Origin: Cyclina sinensis
Taxonomy: Eukaryota > Mollusca > Bivalvia > Venerida > Veneridae
NCBI GenBank assembly: GCA_012932295.1
Contig: JAAONU010000001.1
Location: 60,390,927-60,454,926 of the forward strand
DNA: 64,000 nt
Direction of reading: 5' to 3'
Under the pieces are notes generated by a model. It made no database searches. It had not been told where the DNA came from and saw only the letters and a list, made by a program, of their open reading frames with translations. Positions 49,201-59,946 of the stretch are shown here, one piece after another. Made by a program: the position numbers and the translations under genes. The first letter of the stretch is position 1. Each line of letters opens with the position of its first letter.

Positions 49201-52200
49201 CAGCTTTTGATGACTGAAATAACTGGAAGAGAAATTTATTTTTTTATTCATAGTATTAAAAACACAGTGTCAAAGAATAAAGATGAAGTAAAAATCCTTT
49301 TATGAAAAGATAGACCTGGCTGGAAAATATCATTACCTTGCTTAAACTGCCGTTTTGCAATAAATTAAATTAGGTTGCTAATAATTGTGGTTTTAAGGTA
49401 TTTCCTGCAAGTAGTGATTAGTCTTTACTAATGAAACTTGGAAAGGGGATGAAAATGAAATAGTTTGCAATACGTAAAATGAGCACTGACCTCCCTTATC
49501 TCCAAGCCGTCAGGTATCTTAATACATCCGAGATTTAATTCTATATTTGTGAAAAAAATGTAAGTTATCTTTGGAGGATCTGTTTACTTCTCATGTATGG
49601 TATGTATGAATAGCTTATAAGTATATGTCATAATGCTATTTTGCTATGATATTTTATTAATGAGCTGTTGCCCCAAGTTTCAAAGTACAGAGTTTATCAT
49701 TCCGGCATCTACAATTCCAAGGTGAATTTGTGCTAAAAATATTCTAATCTTTTTAATCTTTTAATTCTCGCTGGGTATCAAACAAAATCTGATTATAATA
49801 TTAAATTATTGCTTCAACTCACAACTGTAAGAATTGTTTATTGTTAACATTTATTTAGCTGTCTGTAAAAAAATCTTGAACGAATACATATATTGAACGT
49901 TAACTTCGGTTGTATCAAAAAACATTCGATTGCTTTCACTTTATAAAATCACCATGCGTAGTTAATGTAATGCCTTTAAATTGGACAAACACTGGTTTTG
50001 AGTATGATTATAGTACAAAATAACTGTTAAATTTAACTAATATGCAAGTGACAGAAAGATATTTTATGTATTAGAATTCCGGTATGCAGTTATGAAAGAA
50101 CCGAGGTTACACAATATGGTCTTAAAGTGACTCAAACTACACGTTTATTGTCTTAAAGTTAAAAAAATCGAACATAGATGCATTATGCACGTTCCTTACT
50201 GGTTGTAAATGTTTAATTCTGTTCCTGTTTACTTAAAATACCATTTTAATGGCGCAAATTGTTGGTCAAGCTGAAAAAACGAAGCAAAATATTGCAGAAT
50301 CACACAAAAAATGGGACACCTTTGTTGGCATCCCTTCAATAACTTTTTTGTAACACATTTCTTCATCTGTCAAATAGAAACTACAGTTAGCATACATATA
50401 TGGCTAGGTACTAGTCGTATACATTATACAAATATTCCTAGAAAATCCCCATACCTGTTGATAATTTATCCAAATTCCTGAATATTTACGCGAAAACTGA
50501 CAACATTAGTCATAGACTACACGTTTTTCTCGCTTAAAGCACCGAGCTACATGATTTAGGTCCTACCCCTTGGTTTTACTACAAAGAGCGATAGGGAAAG
50601 ATATTTCTAAGACTACAGTATAGTTTTCATTTTTTTTAATCTAATAGGTATTAAAAGATGAAAGAAAATTCAAAACTAAAATCAAGACGGCTATCATAGT
50701 GAAAGAAATTAACATTAACATCCATCCATATTTGAATAACGGTGTAAACTTTTTAAAATGTCTAGTTCCTAAACTCTGAAACGACGAGAATGAAAATAAA
50801 TACAACTTACATTGCGTTGATGAAAGCTGCCGCCATGCTGTATAAGAAGGACCTATATAGTGTCATGACTATAAATATGATGTATATCACAGCTTCTGTT
50901 GGTGTAAGTACTAACACAGACAACAATATTGCAAACACACTGGCTAGAGACAGCGGCAGTAGAGCAGGCATTAAGCATCGGTATAGTTTCGTGTTGCCCT
51001 CTGAAATTTGAAAAATTAAAGATATTGATGAGAACTGGAAACAGAATGGAGCATTCTTTGTTTTTTTTAAAGTAGACGCTCGATAATCAGACCTCTTCAT
51101 TATTTTATAATTCATATAAATATTGCAATTTGAAAGAACAAGAATACTAGTAAATGAGACTTTCTGTTAAGAATGATTCAATAATAAAACCACATTTGAC
51201 TGACTACTGTACAGCTATCATCAGAGGAGCTCTTGTAGACATGTCCTTATTGTACATACAAATGTAATATCAATTGCAAAAACTGGTAGTCCCTGGTTAA
51301 ATTTCACTAGTTTTAGTCAAAGCAAAGACATGTGACCAAAATAAGTTTGTATACTGACCAATCAGAACGATTCAAAAGGAGCATTTCAACCGCAATTGAA
51401 CACAAATACAAAGCTAATTGATTTATATGATAATCGATACTTAAACACAAGGATTATGAAATCTTTGCCATTTTGATTTCGTCAACATTTATTCTCGATT
51501 ATCTATTTTCCGTTCACAAAAAAGCTGCAAAACAGGTCCTTCTGAATCAAAGCATCTTCTAACTGGTCAAAAGATGTTCGATTATATTATGCACATGAAT
51601 CTAAAAAGTGGAACTCACTTAAAACCGCATTCAACTGTAGAAAATAGAAAAACTATAAAACAGAACATACTTTTAAATATTGATTTTTGGCCGTCGTAGA
51701 CGATTCCAACCAAAAAGGAGGAAAGTAGGCCGCCCATCATTGTGTAGAAACACACGTTTGTGAAGTAACTTACTGAAACAGAACAACTAAGCTATAGAAT
51801 TTTACCAACTTTTTACGTGTAAGGAAATGACTTTATACTCTTTATACACGACGTCGTCTTCACATCTGGTAGATAAAATCTATTTTTTCGGATTGATTGC
51901 TTTTCGATAGATACTTTCTAAGTTGTTTTTTTAATGTGACGACATTACTTGTTCGCAAAACTGGTCAGTGTGTTTCAAAATTGTCTTTCAGCATGCATAT
52001 CAGAATTTTTGTAGTTTATCAAATTACCATTAACTGGACAATATAAACCACAAAAAAAATCAAACACGGTGCAGATCAGGGATCCTTATTCTGAGATTAT
52101 GTTGATCATTGATAAGATTTGATTATGCATAATGTGCGCTGTTCTGCATAAACTGAAAATGTTGTTTTTTTTTGTAAATATTTATGCTTTTCTAAATTTT

Positions 52201-55200
52201 TGTATATTCATACAAGTACACACGCTGCGCGTATAAATGCACAGTACGTGTGAAATAACAAACCTTTCTCTGTGTCATTATTCAGTACTCTATTTAGAAA
52301 GGTGTTGAGGTTTCCTATGAAGTAATAAAACCTCAATTGTAGTAGACACAACCAAATATTGTGTGTTATAAACAACGGCTGACGGAGGTAACTTCTTAAT
52401 GGTTGAATATCCGCTATAGACAATCTTCGTCTGCCTGCAAAGACGCAGAAATTTAATGATCAAAGTTTTAACCTCCAACCTTAACATAATAAGGACAGTG
52501 AACGGTAAACATTGCACTCTGAATTATGTTCTTGTGCCTTGCATTTGTGTAAATATTATTTAAAAAGTAAATATTACGCAAAGAGTCATTCTTATACTCT
52601 TTAAGAGCGCTATTAATTTGAGACTTAAAGGAATTGAATGAAATGCTACTTTTCAAAAAAGAATAAATGTAATCCTTTATCACCGCTCATAAGTTGAACA
52701 GATTATAAAAAGTCACACATTTTTCAGATCATTACAATGAGTCGAGACGAAACGTAGTTTACTGAGACAAAAATGAAGAAATTGTTTGAAAGAAGAATAT
52801 TCCATTTAAAAGGTAATGAACTCAAACGTTTCCTATATGAAACCGTGAGCTACAAGAAACAATGCCAGTATACTGACAAAGGTATTTCATCATCGAATAT
52901 CTGAATATTATCTACATTTTCAGTTAAAACAATTCTCAGTCAAAATACTTACGACTAGGCATATTTTCCTGTATAAGAAGGTTTTCTCTGGTGCTTTTAT
53001 CTGGCTTGTCAACCTTTTCCTCCGTGGAGTTTCCAAATGATTTCTTCTGTATAAAACCTTTTGGTAAAAATTTCTGTGTACTGACTAGCGTCAAAAAATG
53101 CAACCCCAGCAACACGAAAAACATGTTCCTCCGTGAAAACCCATTCTGGTGGGCTATCTGAAGAAATTTTATACAATGCATAAAGATCGAGTACGAACAA
53201 TGTTTACAGCAGAAAATATAAAAATACAAAAATAAAAACATAATTTTGTATGAAGTTAAGGACCAAGCTAGGTAAAAAGAAAGTCTTCCACTTTGTTATT
53301 TCGAATGATAAATTATGTGATAGTAAGTAGTACCTTGGTCGTCCGACAATATGCTGTAAAATTTACCCCCCTGCTGCCGACAAACATCTGGTAAAGATCA
53401 CCCAAGTTTATAAAGAAAAAACTGCCTCCTGACCGGAGTTCTTCGTTCACATATCTCAGTGTTAAGGAAGTCAAAGTGCAGTATTCGTTCATTAGGCTTG
53501 GTGAACAGCGCAATTATAATTCAAAGTTCTTTTAACAACCCCACAAAAATGAAAAAGAAACATTGATTTACCTTGATCATAAGAAAGACGGCCGCAGACA
53601 TGTCATAAGCTCCGCACATCAACCCAACAACTGAGGAACTTCCGGTTTTAAAAAGGTTTGCAACCTGCGTTCAGAATGTATAGTTTATTTTAAGTTTTAA
53701 AAATTGGTTGGTATTATTTGTACAAATGAATATTTGACTGTCAATTCATCCCCACTAATGTTGATGGCATGAATTCTAATACATAATATCCAGCCATTGT
53801 GTTCACCATAACTTTCATTTTTAACGATCTATCATGCGTGGCCATATCAAAAATGAAAGACGTTATAATATGTTTCAGCAATATGCCAGTCAGTAATCCA
53901 TGACTTCTTTAATGGCACCATCATTATTTATGTACCTGGTCTAAGTGTTTGATCTTGGTCACACACATACATATGATATATGTACATAATCATAAAACGA
54001 GTTTTCTTACTTCTAGAAAGATATACATGTAATCATGTTTTTATTTTAAATACGGACAGCATTTTTTTCTAAATGCCTCTCAACAAGACCATTAAAAGAT
54101 AGAGGACATTTGTTTGTTTTTGTGGAAGACGAGAATAAATATCAACATATGGTGTTCACGAGATGAAAATAAATTCCCATCTTCCACTAAAAAACAAACA
54201 AATTTTCTTTTTATTTTATGCCAACACGTCAAAAATGGTTTTTTTATGACATTTTTAATCAGGGCCTTCAATAAATTCCCCATGGTGAGCCCCAAATCAG
54301 TTAATGCGTACTTTGGTTACTCCGCACAAAAAAAGTGCAGACAATCTCCAATACATATGATAACTTTACTTCTGCTGAAATAAACTGAATACACTTTCAT
54401 CGAATAATATTTATTTTTGTCTACACAGTTTATCAATATTTATTGAATTTTGCCATACATACTTTAATTATAAAAGCGGATTAATACTCAATATTCAATA
54501 GTTCGGGCACAAACATGTATTATCAAAATGGTAATTAACTGATTCAAAACAGTGTATTATCACTTTTATCTCACTGATATTTCCCTATATTTCATTGGTA
54601 GGCATAAAATAAATTGAAATATTGGACGGTTTACCTGATTGTTGGTGACAAAAACAGGCAGACCTCCGACCCCTATGAAGGTTAGTCCGGGGAACATTAA
54701 CCAAGGAACAGCTTAAACGAAATAAAATTCAATATTAAGTTTTGTGTCGAGACAAGCTTTCTGTTAAAAAAAAAACTTAGTTTCTTCATAATGATCTAAA
54801 TATCATCATGATTACACTGAAGTTAAATAAAAGACGTTTATGGTTATATCGACTTGTCAAAGTTGTTACCTCTTTCACAATCCAGTCACGCTTATCAATT
54901 CAAAGGCTGACTTTGATAACTTCTTATTTCAATCTAAGTTTTTAATTAACATATCAAGGAGATTAAAAAAACATATTCGAATAGCAGCATAAACATCTTA
55001 AACGTTACGGACCAAACCGTCTACATCTACATCCTTGTTTGTTAGTTGTACTCTACAATAAAAGTGACCAGGAACAACTATAATAAGCCTGTAAAACATT
55101 TTTACATTCAGTGACTCACTGCTGCATTAAAATGTAGCTATTTTACTGAAAGATGAATTTCAGTTTCTCTTAATAAAGAAGTGTTGAGAAAAAAAGTCAA

Positions 55201-56087
55201 ATATAAGAGGTAAAGCAAAACAATTGTACCTTCATCTTAGTTTTTACGTATTTACAAAAGTTTTGCACTTATCTATCGAAATGCATACCTTTCGAAATAA
55301 ATGCCATACACAGTGCCCCAGCAACAAAGATGCCACTGAAAGAGAGATTGGTTAATCTTTGATCATTGTCAATTAACTGTAATATGCATGCATACATATG
55401 CAATACAAAGTCATCTAGATGTCTTTCTTTCATTTCGCTGTGTTTATAAGTCAGTCATTCGACACTGCAAATAATGTGTTTTTATAATTTAATTTATATC
55501 TTAGTAATGCGGTCGCTAGCATCTTCTTGCACTTATTTTCTTAAAATTTAACATATATGAACGTTAAACAAAAGAAAGAAACAATTCTGAAATCACTTCC
55601 TTACTTACAAAGCAATGAATCGGGTAGGTCTTGTCCCGAGTTTGTAATTGATCTGTCCCATCACTACACAACTGATACAGAATATTGCTGAAGATACTGT
55701 GAAGCACAGTGACATAATACTGTCCTGATCTTTACATACCACGCGTCCGTTCACCTGTATGTCTTCCATGCTATCTGTGGTATTAACGGGTAATAAACGT
55801 GTTAAATTTGTCCTCGAATCTGTGGCATTGCCATACTTAATGCTTTCAGCTGTGACAGTACCCACAATGAGTGGATCTGTGTAGTTTTGTGGTCCATGTG
55901 TGATATTATAACCGTCTTCAGTCTCAGTTGTAGTATCACACAAATCAGAATATATACCCTCGTCTTTAAAAATGAAAACCAAGGAGCTCCAACCGTACAG
56001 AATCCCCGCGAAGAATAAACATTCAAAGAACGCCCAAACTGTCATCAAATATTTCACCCATCCTTGTTCATTTTTATACAACGCCAT
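43101..56087 (-). CDS. SLC43-family transporter (LAT3/LAT4/ENBT1-like), 10 coding exons
   Basis: Membrane transporter of the major facilitator superfamily. Vertebrate SLC43A1 and A2 carry large neutral amino acids without sodium, and SLC43A3 carries nucleobases; which substrate this one moves is unknown. Coding exons on the minus strand are 56087-55609, 55335-55289, 54711-54635, 53664-53572, 53157-52953, 52434-52264, 51772-51671, 51000-50811, 43583-43463 and 43205-43101. All introns are GT-AG and all phases agree, giving 529 residues against about 490-570 in vertebrate members. Family-like blocks are LYGWSSLVFIFKDEG, LCFTVSSAIF, LGTRPTRF, PWLMFPGL, IWLCLLQLRFYYFIGN, YRSFLYSMAAAFIN and FPSQYFAVLYG. 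The start at 56087 has a good Kozak context (gaaATGg). Membrane topology (12 segments) is inferred from the family. Confidence 0.9.
43463..43583 (-). CDS. SLC43-like gene, coding exon 9
   Basis: A 121-bp exon, phase 2 to 0, from attttacag to GTAAGT. It encodes FPSQYFAVLYGVTM, the equivalent of the family FPxxxFGxLYG motif, then a membrane segment with FSIFQYALF. Confidence 0.9.
43975..44135 (-). mobile_element. tRNA-like SINE fragment in SLC43 intron
   Basis: On the minus strand a B-box-like GGTTCGACTGC (complement of 44077-44087) is followed by a body ending gggcatgtaaaagaaccagg, a phrase I associate with repeated molluscan sequences. An A box is not clear. Probably a 5'-diverged SINE copy. 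Confidence 0.4.
44533..44610 (-). CDS. Candidate alternative SLC43 exon (78 bp)
   Basis: Bounded by a good acceptor (gttgttttaacag) and a weaker donor (GTAAAA), phase 2 to 2, so it can be included or skipped without changing frame. It would insert 26 residues between FINA and FPSQYF, a junction that is contiguous in other SLC43 proteins. Its segment MPDQYDGVFKFVSL resembles the start of the next exon (FPSQYFAVLYGVTM). If the donor is not used, the frame stops at once (CTA AAG TAA), so it could also be an alternative terminal exon. Confidence 0.35.
45570..46550 (-). repeat. Diverged tandem-repeat block in SLC43 intron
   Basis: About five units of roughly 160 bp with variants of 'aagttatgctccggacaaaa', 'gagttatcattcttg', 'aatgcatttctacttct' and 'agtttcaagtcaat'. 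It is the same family as 59.93-60.72 kb but in the opposite orientation. It ends with gcccgccctcccgccacggg, the counterpart of the GC-rich head of that block. Noncoding. Confidence 0.75.
47773..48250 (+). repeat. Left terminal inverted repeat (478 bp)
   Basis: Complement of 50095-50572. It contains the decamer AACGTGTAGT twice, at 47820-47829 near the outer end and 48200-48209 near the inner end, which could be binding sites for a transposase supplied in trans. Confidence 0.9.
48391..48507. repeat. Tandem duplication (59 + 58 bp) inside the foldback element
   Basis: 48391-48449 and 48450-48507 both run from ttttaaggctg to caatattac and differ by a few bases. Confidence 0.93.
50095..50572 (-). 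repeat. Right terminal inverted repeat (478 bp)
   Basis: Mirror of the left arm, running from aaagaaccgaggtt to ggtcctaccccttg, with scattered substitutions and small indels. Confidence 0.9.
50811..51000 (-). CDS. SLC43-like gene, coding exon 8
   Basis: A 190-bp exon, phase 1 to 2, from aaatttcag to GTAAGT. It encodes two membrane segments and the conserved YRSFLYSMAAAFINA. It is followed by the gene's largest intron, 7.2 kb to exon 9 at 43583. Confidence 0.9.
51671..51772 (-). CDS. SLC43-like gene, coding exon 7
   Basis: A 102-bp exon, phase 1 to 1, from tgtttcag to GTATGT. It encodes VSYFTNVCFYTMMGGLLSSF and the GIVYDG turn, matching the TM8 region of the family. Confidence 0.88.
52264..52434 (-). 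CDS. SLC43-like gene, coding exon 6
   Basis: A 171-bp exon, phase 1 to 1, from ctttgcag to GTTTGT. It encodes the end of the central loop and TM7 with NIWLCLLQLRFYYFIGNLN, the most diagnostic SLC43 block in the gene. Confidence 0.92.
52953..53157 (-). CDS. SLC43-like gene, coding exon 5
   Basis: A 205-bp exon from ttcttcag to GTAAGT, phase 0 to 1. It encodes TM6 (RRNMFFVLLGLHFLTLVST) and most of the long central cytoplasmic loop, rich in K, E and S. With exon 6 it forms RRRRLS, a potential basophilic-kinase site created across the splice junction. Confidence 0.87.
53572..53664 (-). CDS. SLC43-like gene, coding exon 4
   Basis: A 93-bp, 31-codon exon, phase 0 to 0, from acgcag to GTAAAT. It encodes VANLFKTGSSSVVGLMCGAY and the TM5 region. 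Confidence 0.88.
54635..54711 (-). CDS. SLC43-like gene, coding exon 3
   Basis: A 77-bp exon, phase 1 to 0, from tttaag to GTAAAC. It encodes PWLMFPGLTFIGVGGLPVF and ends TNNQ, the TM4 region corresponding to the family TNMQ motif. Confidence 0.88.
55289..55335 (-). CDS. SLC43-like gene, coding exon 2
   Basis: A 47-bp exon between ctctctttcag and GTATGC, phase 2 to 1. It encodes GIFVAGALCMAFISK, the TM3 segment that follows the LGTR loop in SLC43 proteins. Confidence 0.88.
55609..56087 (-). CDS. SLC43-like gene, coding exon 1
   Basis: Encodes the N-terminus, TM1 (about residues 13-37), the large first extracellular loop, TM2 and the family LGTRPTRF loop. The loop holds five N-glycosylation sequons (NIT, NYT, NAT, NLT, NTT) between about residues 60 and 105. 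The exon ends in phase 2 at a GTAAGT donor. Confidence 0.9.
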
Positions 56088-56156
56088 TTCAGCAGATGAT
56101 GTCCAACTCAAAATTAATAGCATCAACTGTACTTGCGCCAATGACGTCTACATAGC
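56088..56156 (-). other. 5' UTR part of the first coding exon
   Basis: A strong acceptor (tttctttgcag followed by GCTATG) places the exon start at 56156, so at least one upstream noncoding exon is expected. The frame is open for 18 codons upstream of the chosen ATG, with one further ATG at 56123, but that ATG has a weak context and would add a short, non-family N-terminus. Confidence 0.6.
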
Positions 56157-57060
56157 CTGCAAAGAAACAGTATGGAACTCCATAGCAGTCATTAGTGAAT
56201 GTATTTGAAGTTTCTTTTCGAAGCAACGCTTTATTATGTCATATTCTTATCGTGCTGTTATTTTACACTACACTGGTGACTTGTCAAACTGTCGTCATAT
56301 TAGATCTATATGTCATGTTATTTGGTATTTTTAGACTTGTTATTATGCCAATGGAAACGTGTAATTTTCTAAATGTATCGTTTTATTATGTTTTACCAAA
56401 CAGTTGACTTGTCAGTATAGATCTGACGTCTTTATTGTGTTTACACTCTATGTTTTTTTGTCAAAACAAAAAAGAAAAAATAGTGTAGTGTGTTAAAAAG
56501 GCATGTTATTATGTCAACCTGACATGTGAACTTCCCAGTGCATCAAATTGTTATGTTTAAGCACAAAATAACATGGTACGTGGACACGATAATACGATGG
56601 TTTGACATCAGTATGATTAAACACGATGCAGTTGTAATAAAACTGTGCTTAACGCTTGATCTGACAAAATAACATGGCGTATAGGCATAATAAGATGATA
56701 GTTTAACAAATCAACACTGTTGTTGAACATAACAACACGATTATCGGGTAGTGAATATATCTGACATAAGATCATACCTATTGCAAATAATATAGCGAGG
56801 GTGACATGTAGGTTTAATATGACGAGTAACATAACACGATTCAATGAAAAGTTCACATACTCAGTTGCCATAAGAACATGGCGGTCATTGGTTAAAATAA
56901 GACAACAATGACTTTCCATAATACAGAAATACAACCTGAAATAAACTGGCAGTCAAACATGTTTGACATTGCCACTTGTAATCCACAAATAAAGGACATT
57001 GTCTTTTTCACCTACATTTTACAAAATTATTTTGTATATCATCCTTTCCATCTGAGAAGA

Positions 57061-57066
57061 CTCACC
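57061..57066 (-). promoter_or_regulatory. Candidate donor of a 5' noncoding exon
   Basis: Minus-strand CACAG|GTGAGTC is a consensus splice donor, with the exon's last base at 57066. Joined to the acceptor at 56156 it would give a 909-bp intron. A second, weaker donor (GTGAGT) has its exon end at 57777. The choice between them rests only on motif strength. Confidence 0.25.
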
Positions 57067-58653
57067 TGTGATTATTGAATGATGTGTCTACTTTCACATT
57101 CATTACAAGTCATTGAATCTGTCACATCAAAACATGACTGTTGATATTAGGAATAGGTCAACAATTGTCATGCTGACTGCCTTTGATTTCCTCTTAGTAC
57201 TTCTGCTGCATTCATTAAGAAAATGTGTTATTTCATAACAACACACAAACATTATATTACAAAGCTGTTTATATGCATATACATATTTATATATAGAATA
57301 TTACAGATTAATGTCAATGATTTGTGACGGTAACTCGATGCGACTATTATTTCTTTCCGCCTAATTTAACCCGACAGACGTAAGTCACATAATTTATACA
57401 GTTATACATGTATATGAGTTATAGATGTAACTAAAATCTACCCTGTTTCCATTCTCCTATTTGGCTAAGCTTTCTTCTTTAAATAATGTGTTTCGCGTGA
57501 TTTAATTACATCAACAGTAATCGTCCTTGAATCGCCTTGTTTATGGTATTTTGTATATGGTCTCAGCACAAACTGATAATACAGAACACATATTTTTAGT
57601 TATCGTCGTGCAGTAGTATAAACACACTAAACACATGTGGCTATGCACATACAGATCGAATATCATATTCTTGTAGCTAAATACGGATGATCCGTTTAGC
57701 TTCCTGTATATAGTTATACACGTTTGAAACTTAGTATTAATACTTTTGACAATTCAAAATGAAAATAGATACTCACGATTAAGCTTCAAGTCATTCAATT
57801 AAACCATCTACCTATAATTAACTATTTACACGCTTGTTGTGTTTACAATTAGTGTAAAAATTGCTCCAAATACTAACTTATATTTGTCTATGTGTGGAAC
57901 AGTACAAAATAATTCATGAACAGTTCTAATTGAAACACGAATATTTACGAAATTCGGCATCATTCGGCAAGCAAATCTCGTGACATTGTTATGCGGAGCG
58001 TGACATGCTGAGGAGTATAGATTAGATAAATTTATACATTCAACGTTTTATTTCATAGTAAACAAAATTTCCGCATATCTCAACGGACAAATGTGTCAAT
58101 CTTTTCAGTTAGTGTACACATACTCATTTTCCTTTCGATTGTTGCCGAGACTTTTACCACTAGCAACGTAATAAGTTTCTTGTGATGACGTATGGCCTGG
58201 CCAGTATGCTGGCGGAGGGAGAACTTTAACAGACAAGGCCATAGCGATGCTGGCTTTCGATGTTTATAGAGTACTGTGCGCTGACGTTACCTTCGTACTC
58301 AACAGTTCTTTTGAAGTTCTAGCACAGTTTACAGATGTGTTTTGGCCTGTTATTACAATTAAATACAGAAATAACTATGACAGTAAACATTCCGATTATT
58401 AATGCTACTTAGAAGAAATACAACAAATAAGATAAAATAACATAAAAATATAACAAATATTATGAGCAACGGAAGTGTTTTAAAGCAGTAATGTACACGT
58501 GCGAGTGGAACAAAGAATGTTTCTGATGAAAAAGCTATGTAACAGAAGCTTTAAAATTTAAACAACAAACGCCAAATGTTAAAACGCACTTTTACAGAAA
58601 CAAGACAGACATAAACATACACAATTTACATTGTGTTGATTTACTTTTACTCC

Positions 58654-58830
58654 ATGACCATCGATTACAACGAGTTTGGATCAAACGAATTTCGAAACTT
58701 ATCAATTAAGCTGCCATTTTCTTTATATATGTTGACGACGTTGGTGGTTGCTCTTTCATCTGATGGATATTGTTTACTTGTACGTTTTCAGTTTTGTACA
58801 TGTAATTACAGCGAAAAAGTTCAGACTTAA
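58654..58830 (+). CDS. Unrecognised short frame, possible first exon of a divergent gene
   Basis: A 58-codon frame from an ATG. It has a polar start (MTIDYNEFGSNEF) followed by a hydrophobic stretch (LPFSLYMLTTLVVAL). A GTACGT donor-like site lies after VCLL-type residues near 58780. No downstream exon was found within the window, and I know no matching family. It is likely chance, listed because it faces away from the SLC43-like gene. Confidence 0.12.
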   Translation: MTIDYNEFGSNEFRNLSIKLPFSLYMLTTLVVALSSDGYCLLVRFQFCTCNYSEKVQT

Positions 58831-59079
58831 TATTGTGCGGAACATTTTAGATTCAATATGAAACGAACATGCCTTTTTCCGTTATAAAAGATTTATTCAA
58901 GTGAGTGTTACAATACCTTTGAGGGTTGACCCTAGAGTTTAGCTAGGAAACACGGATTCAGTTATAAAGTATGCTTGTGTATCTGATTTTAAAGTTCATC
59001 ACAAGCTGACATGCTAACAGTATGAACAAATAAGTACATTGTATCTAACTATTTGACGGTACAGGTTGCCTATATGATC

Positions 59080-59640
59080 GAAGCCCCTGAAGAGTTTAGT
59101 TAGTATGTCCCATACCCCTTCGAAAAGAAAATGGTGTATATTGTTTTACACTGCGCAGTCGGTAGACCATTTCGTTTCCGATCAATATCTTGAGAACAGA
59201 TGTGCACAGAGACCGAAGGTTTAATAGTTTATTTGGGCATGATACGTAGATGAAATCTGAGCACATTGGGTAAAAGGTGAAGCTCATAGGAGCCCGAATT
59301 TTGAAAGCAGTTTCCGATCAATAACTCAAGAACAACTGCCCCTAGGACCTTCAGACTTTACAGGATGATTGGGCATAATGACACTTATCATTTTTCGGTT
59401 CACAGCGTTAAACTCATAGGGGTCCGCAGTTTGAAAAACGGTTTTCAATTAGAAAGTGGCTTCTGTACAATGACTCTAAAATGTTTGCTTCCTGGACCTT
59501 CACACTTAACAGGATGGTTGGCCATGTGTTGATAAATGCCAAGTTCACAGGGGTCTGTACATAAGTGGTTTTCAATCGAGGGAATCATGAAATACTTTAG
59601 ATTTATGAGAACATAATTCAAAACTCATGCAGTTTATTTA
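59080..59640 (+). repeat. Third block of the molluscan tandem-repeat family
   Basis: About three units with 'ttccgatcaataactcaaga', 'ggaccttcagactttacagg', 'atggttgggcat' and 'ctcataggagcccg'. It starts near cataccccttcgaaaagaaa, the same opening as the 6.36- and 26.79-kb blocks. Confidence 0.7.
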
Positions 59641-59922
59641 GGCTCACCGTGCTGAGTCGAAATTCTTGTTTTATATTTAGGATTTCAGGTGCATATAAGG
59701 GTATCAGTGTTTTAGATTGCGGGGAAAAGAGAAAATATTCGATTCCAGACAGGTTCTCATAAATGTTCACTGTATAGCATCAGTTAAAAGAGGGGCCTCA
59801 AGAGTACCAATAGTACAGCTGTAATAGATGTGATTTTTCCTGATTATTCCTGATAACAGACCTTTCATTCTCAAAACATATTCTGGTGAAAAATTGTACC
59901 ACGTGTTGCCACCGGTTTTTAT

Positions 59923-59946
59923 CCCCCGCCGAAAAGGCGGCGGGGG
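59923..59946. other. Perfect 9-bp GC hairpin at the head of the block
   Basis: CCCCCGCCG (59923-59931) pairs with CGGCGGGGG (59938-59946) across a 6-base AAAAGG loop. It is strikingly GC-rich for this AT-rich window. No U-tract follows, so it is not a terminator. Confidence 0.9.

Larger units (their letters stand above)
47773..50572. mobile_element. Foldback/long-TIR DNA transposon, 2.8 kb, non-autonomous
   Basis: Two 478-bp terminal inverted repeats (47773-48250 and 50095-50572) begin CAAGGGGTAGGACC and are flanked by the direct repeat GTTTT (47768-47772 and 50573-50577). The outer 300 bp of the arms are almost identical and the inner part somewhat less so. The 1.84-kb interior shows no transposase and no long frame. 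The class is not clear: the TIR start and 5-bp duplication do not match a superfamily I can name safely. The element sits in the 7.2-kb intron of the SLC43-like gene. Confidence 0.9.
56157..59079. other. 5' flank of the SLC43-like gene
   Basis: No clear coding exon. It must hold the transcription start and at least one noncoding exon of the SLC43-like gene. A GC-richer patch at about 58190-58330 may be near a promoter, but no core element stands out. Confidence 0.4.

Noticed and set aside
55802..56208. Additional frames overlapping the first coding exon of the SLC43-like gene
   Set aside because: Shadows of the real exon in other frames and on the other strand.
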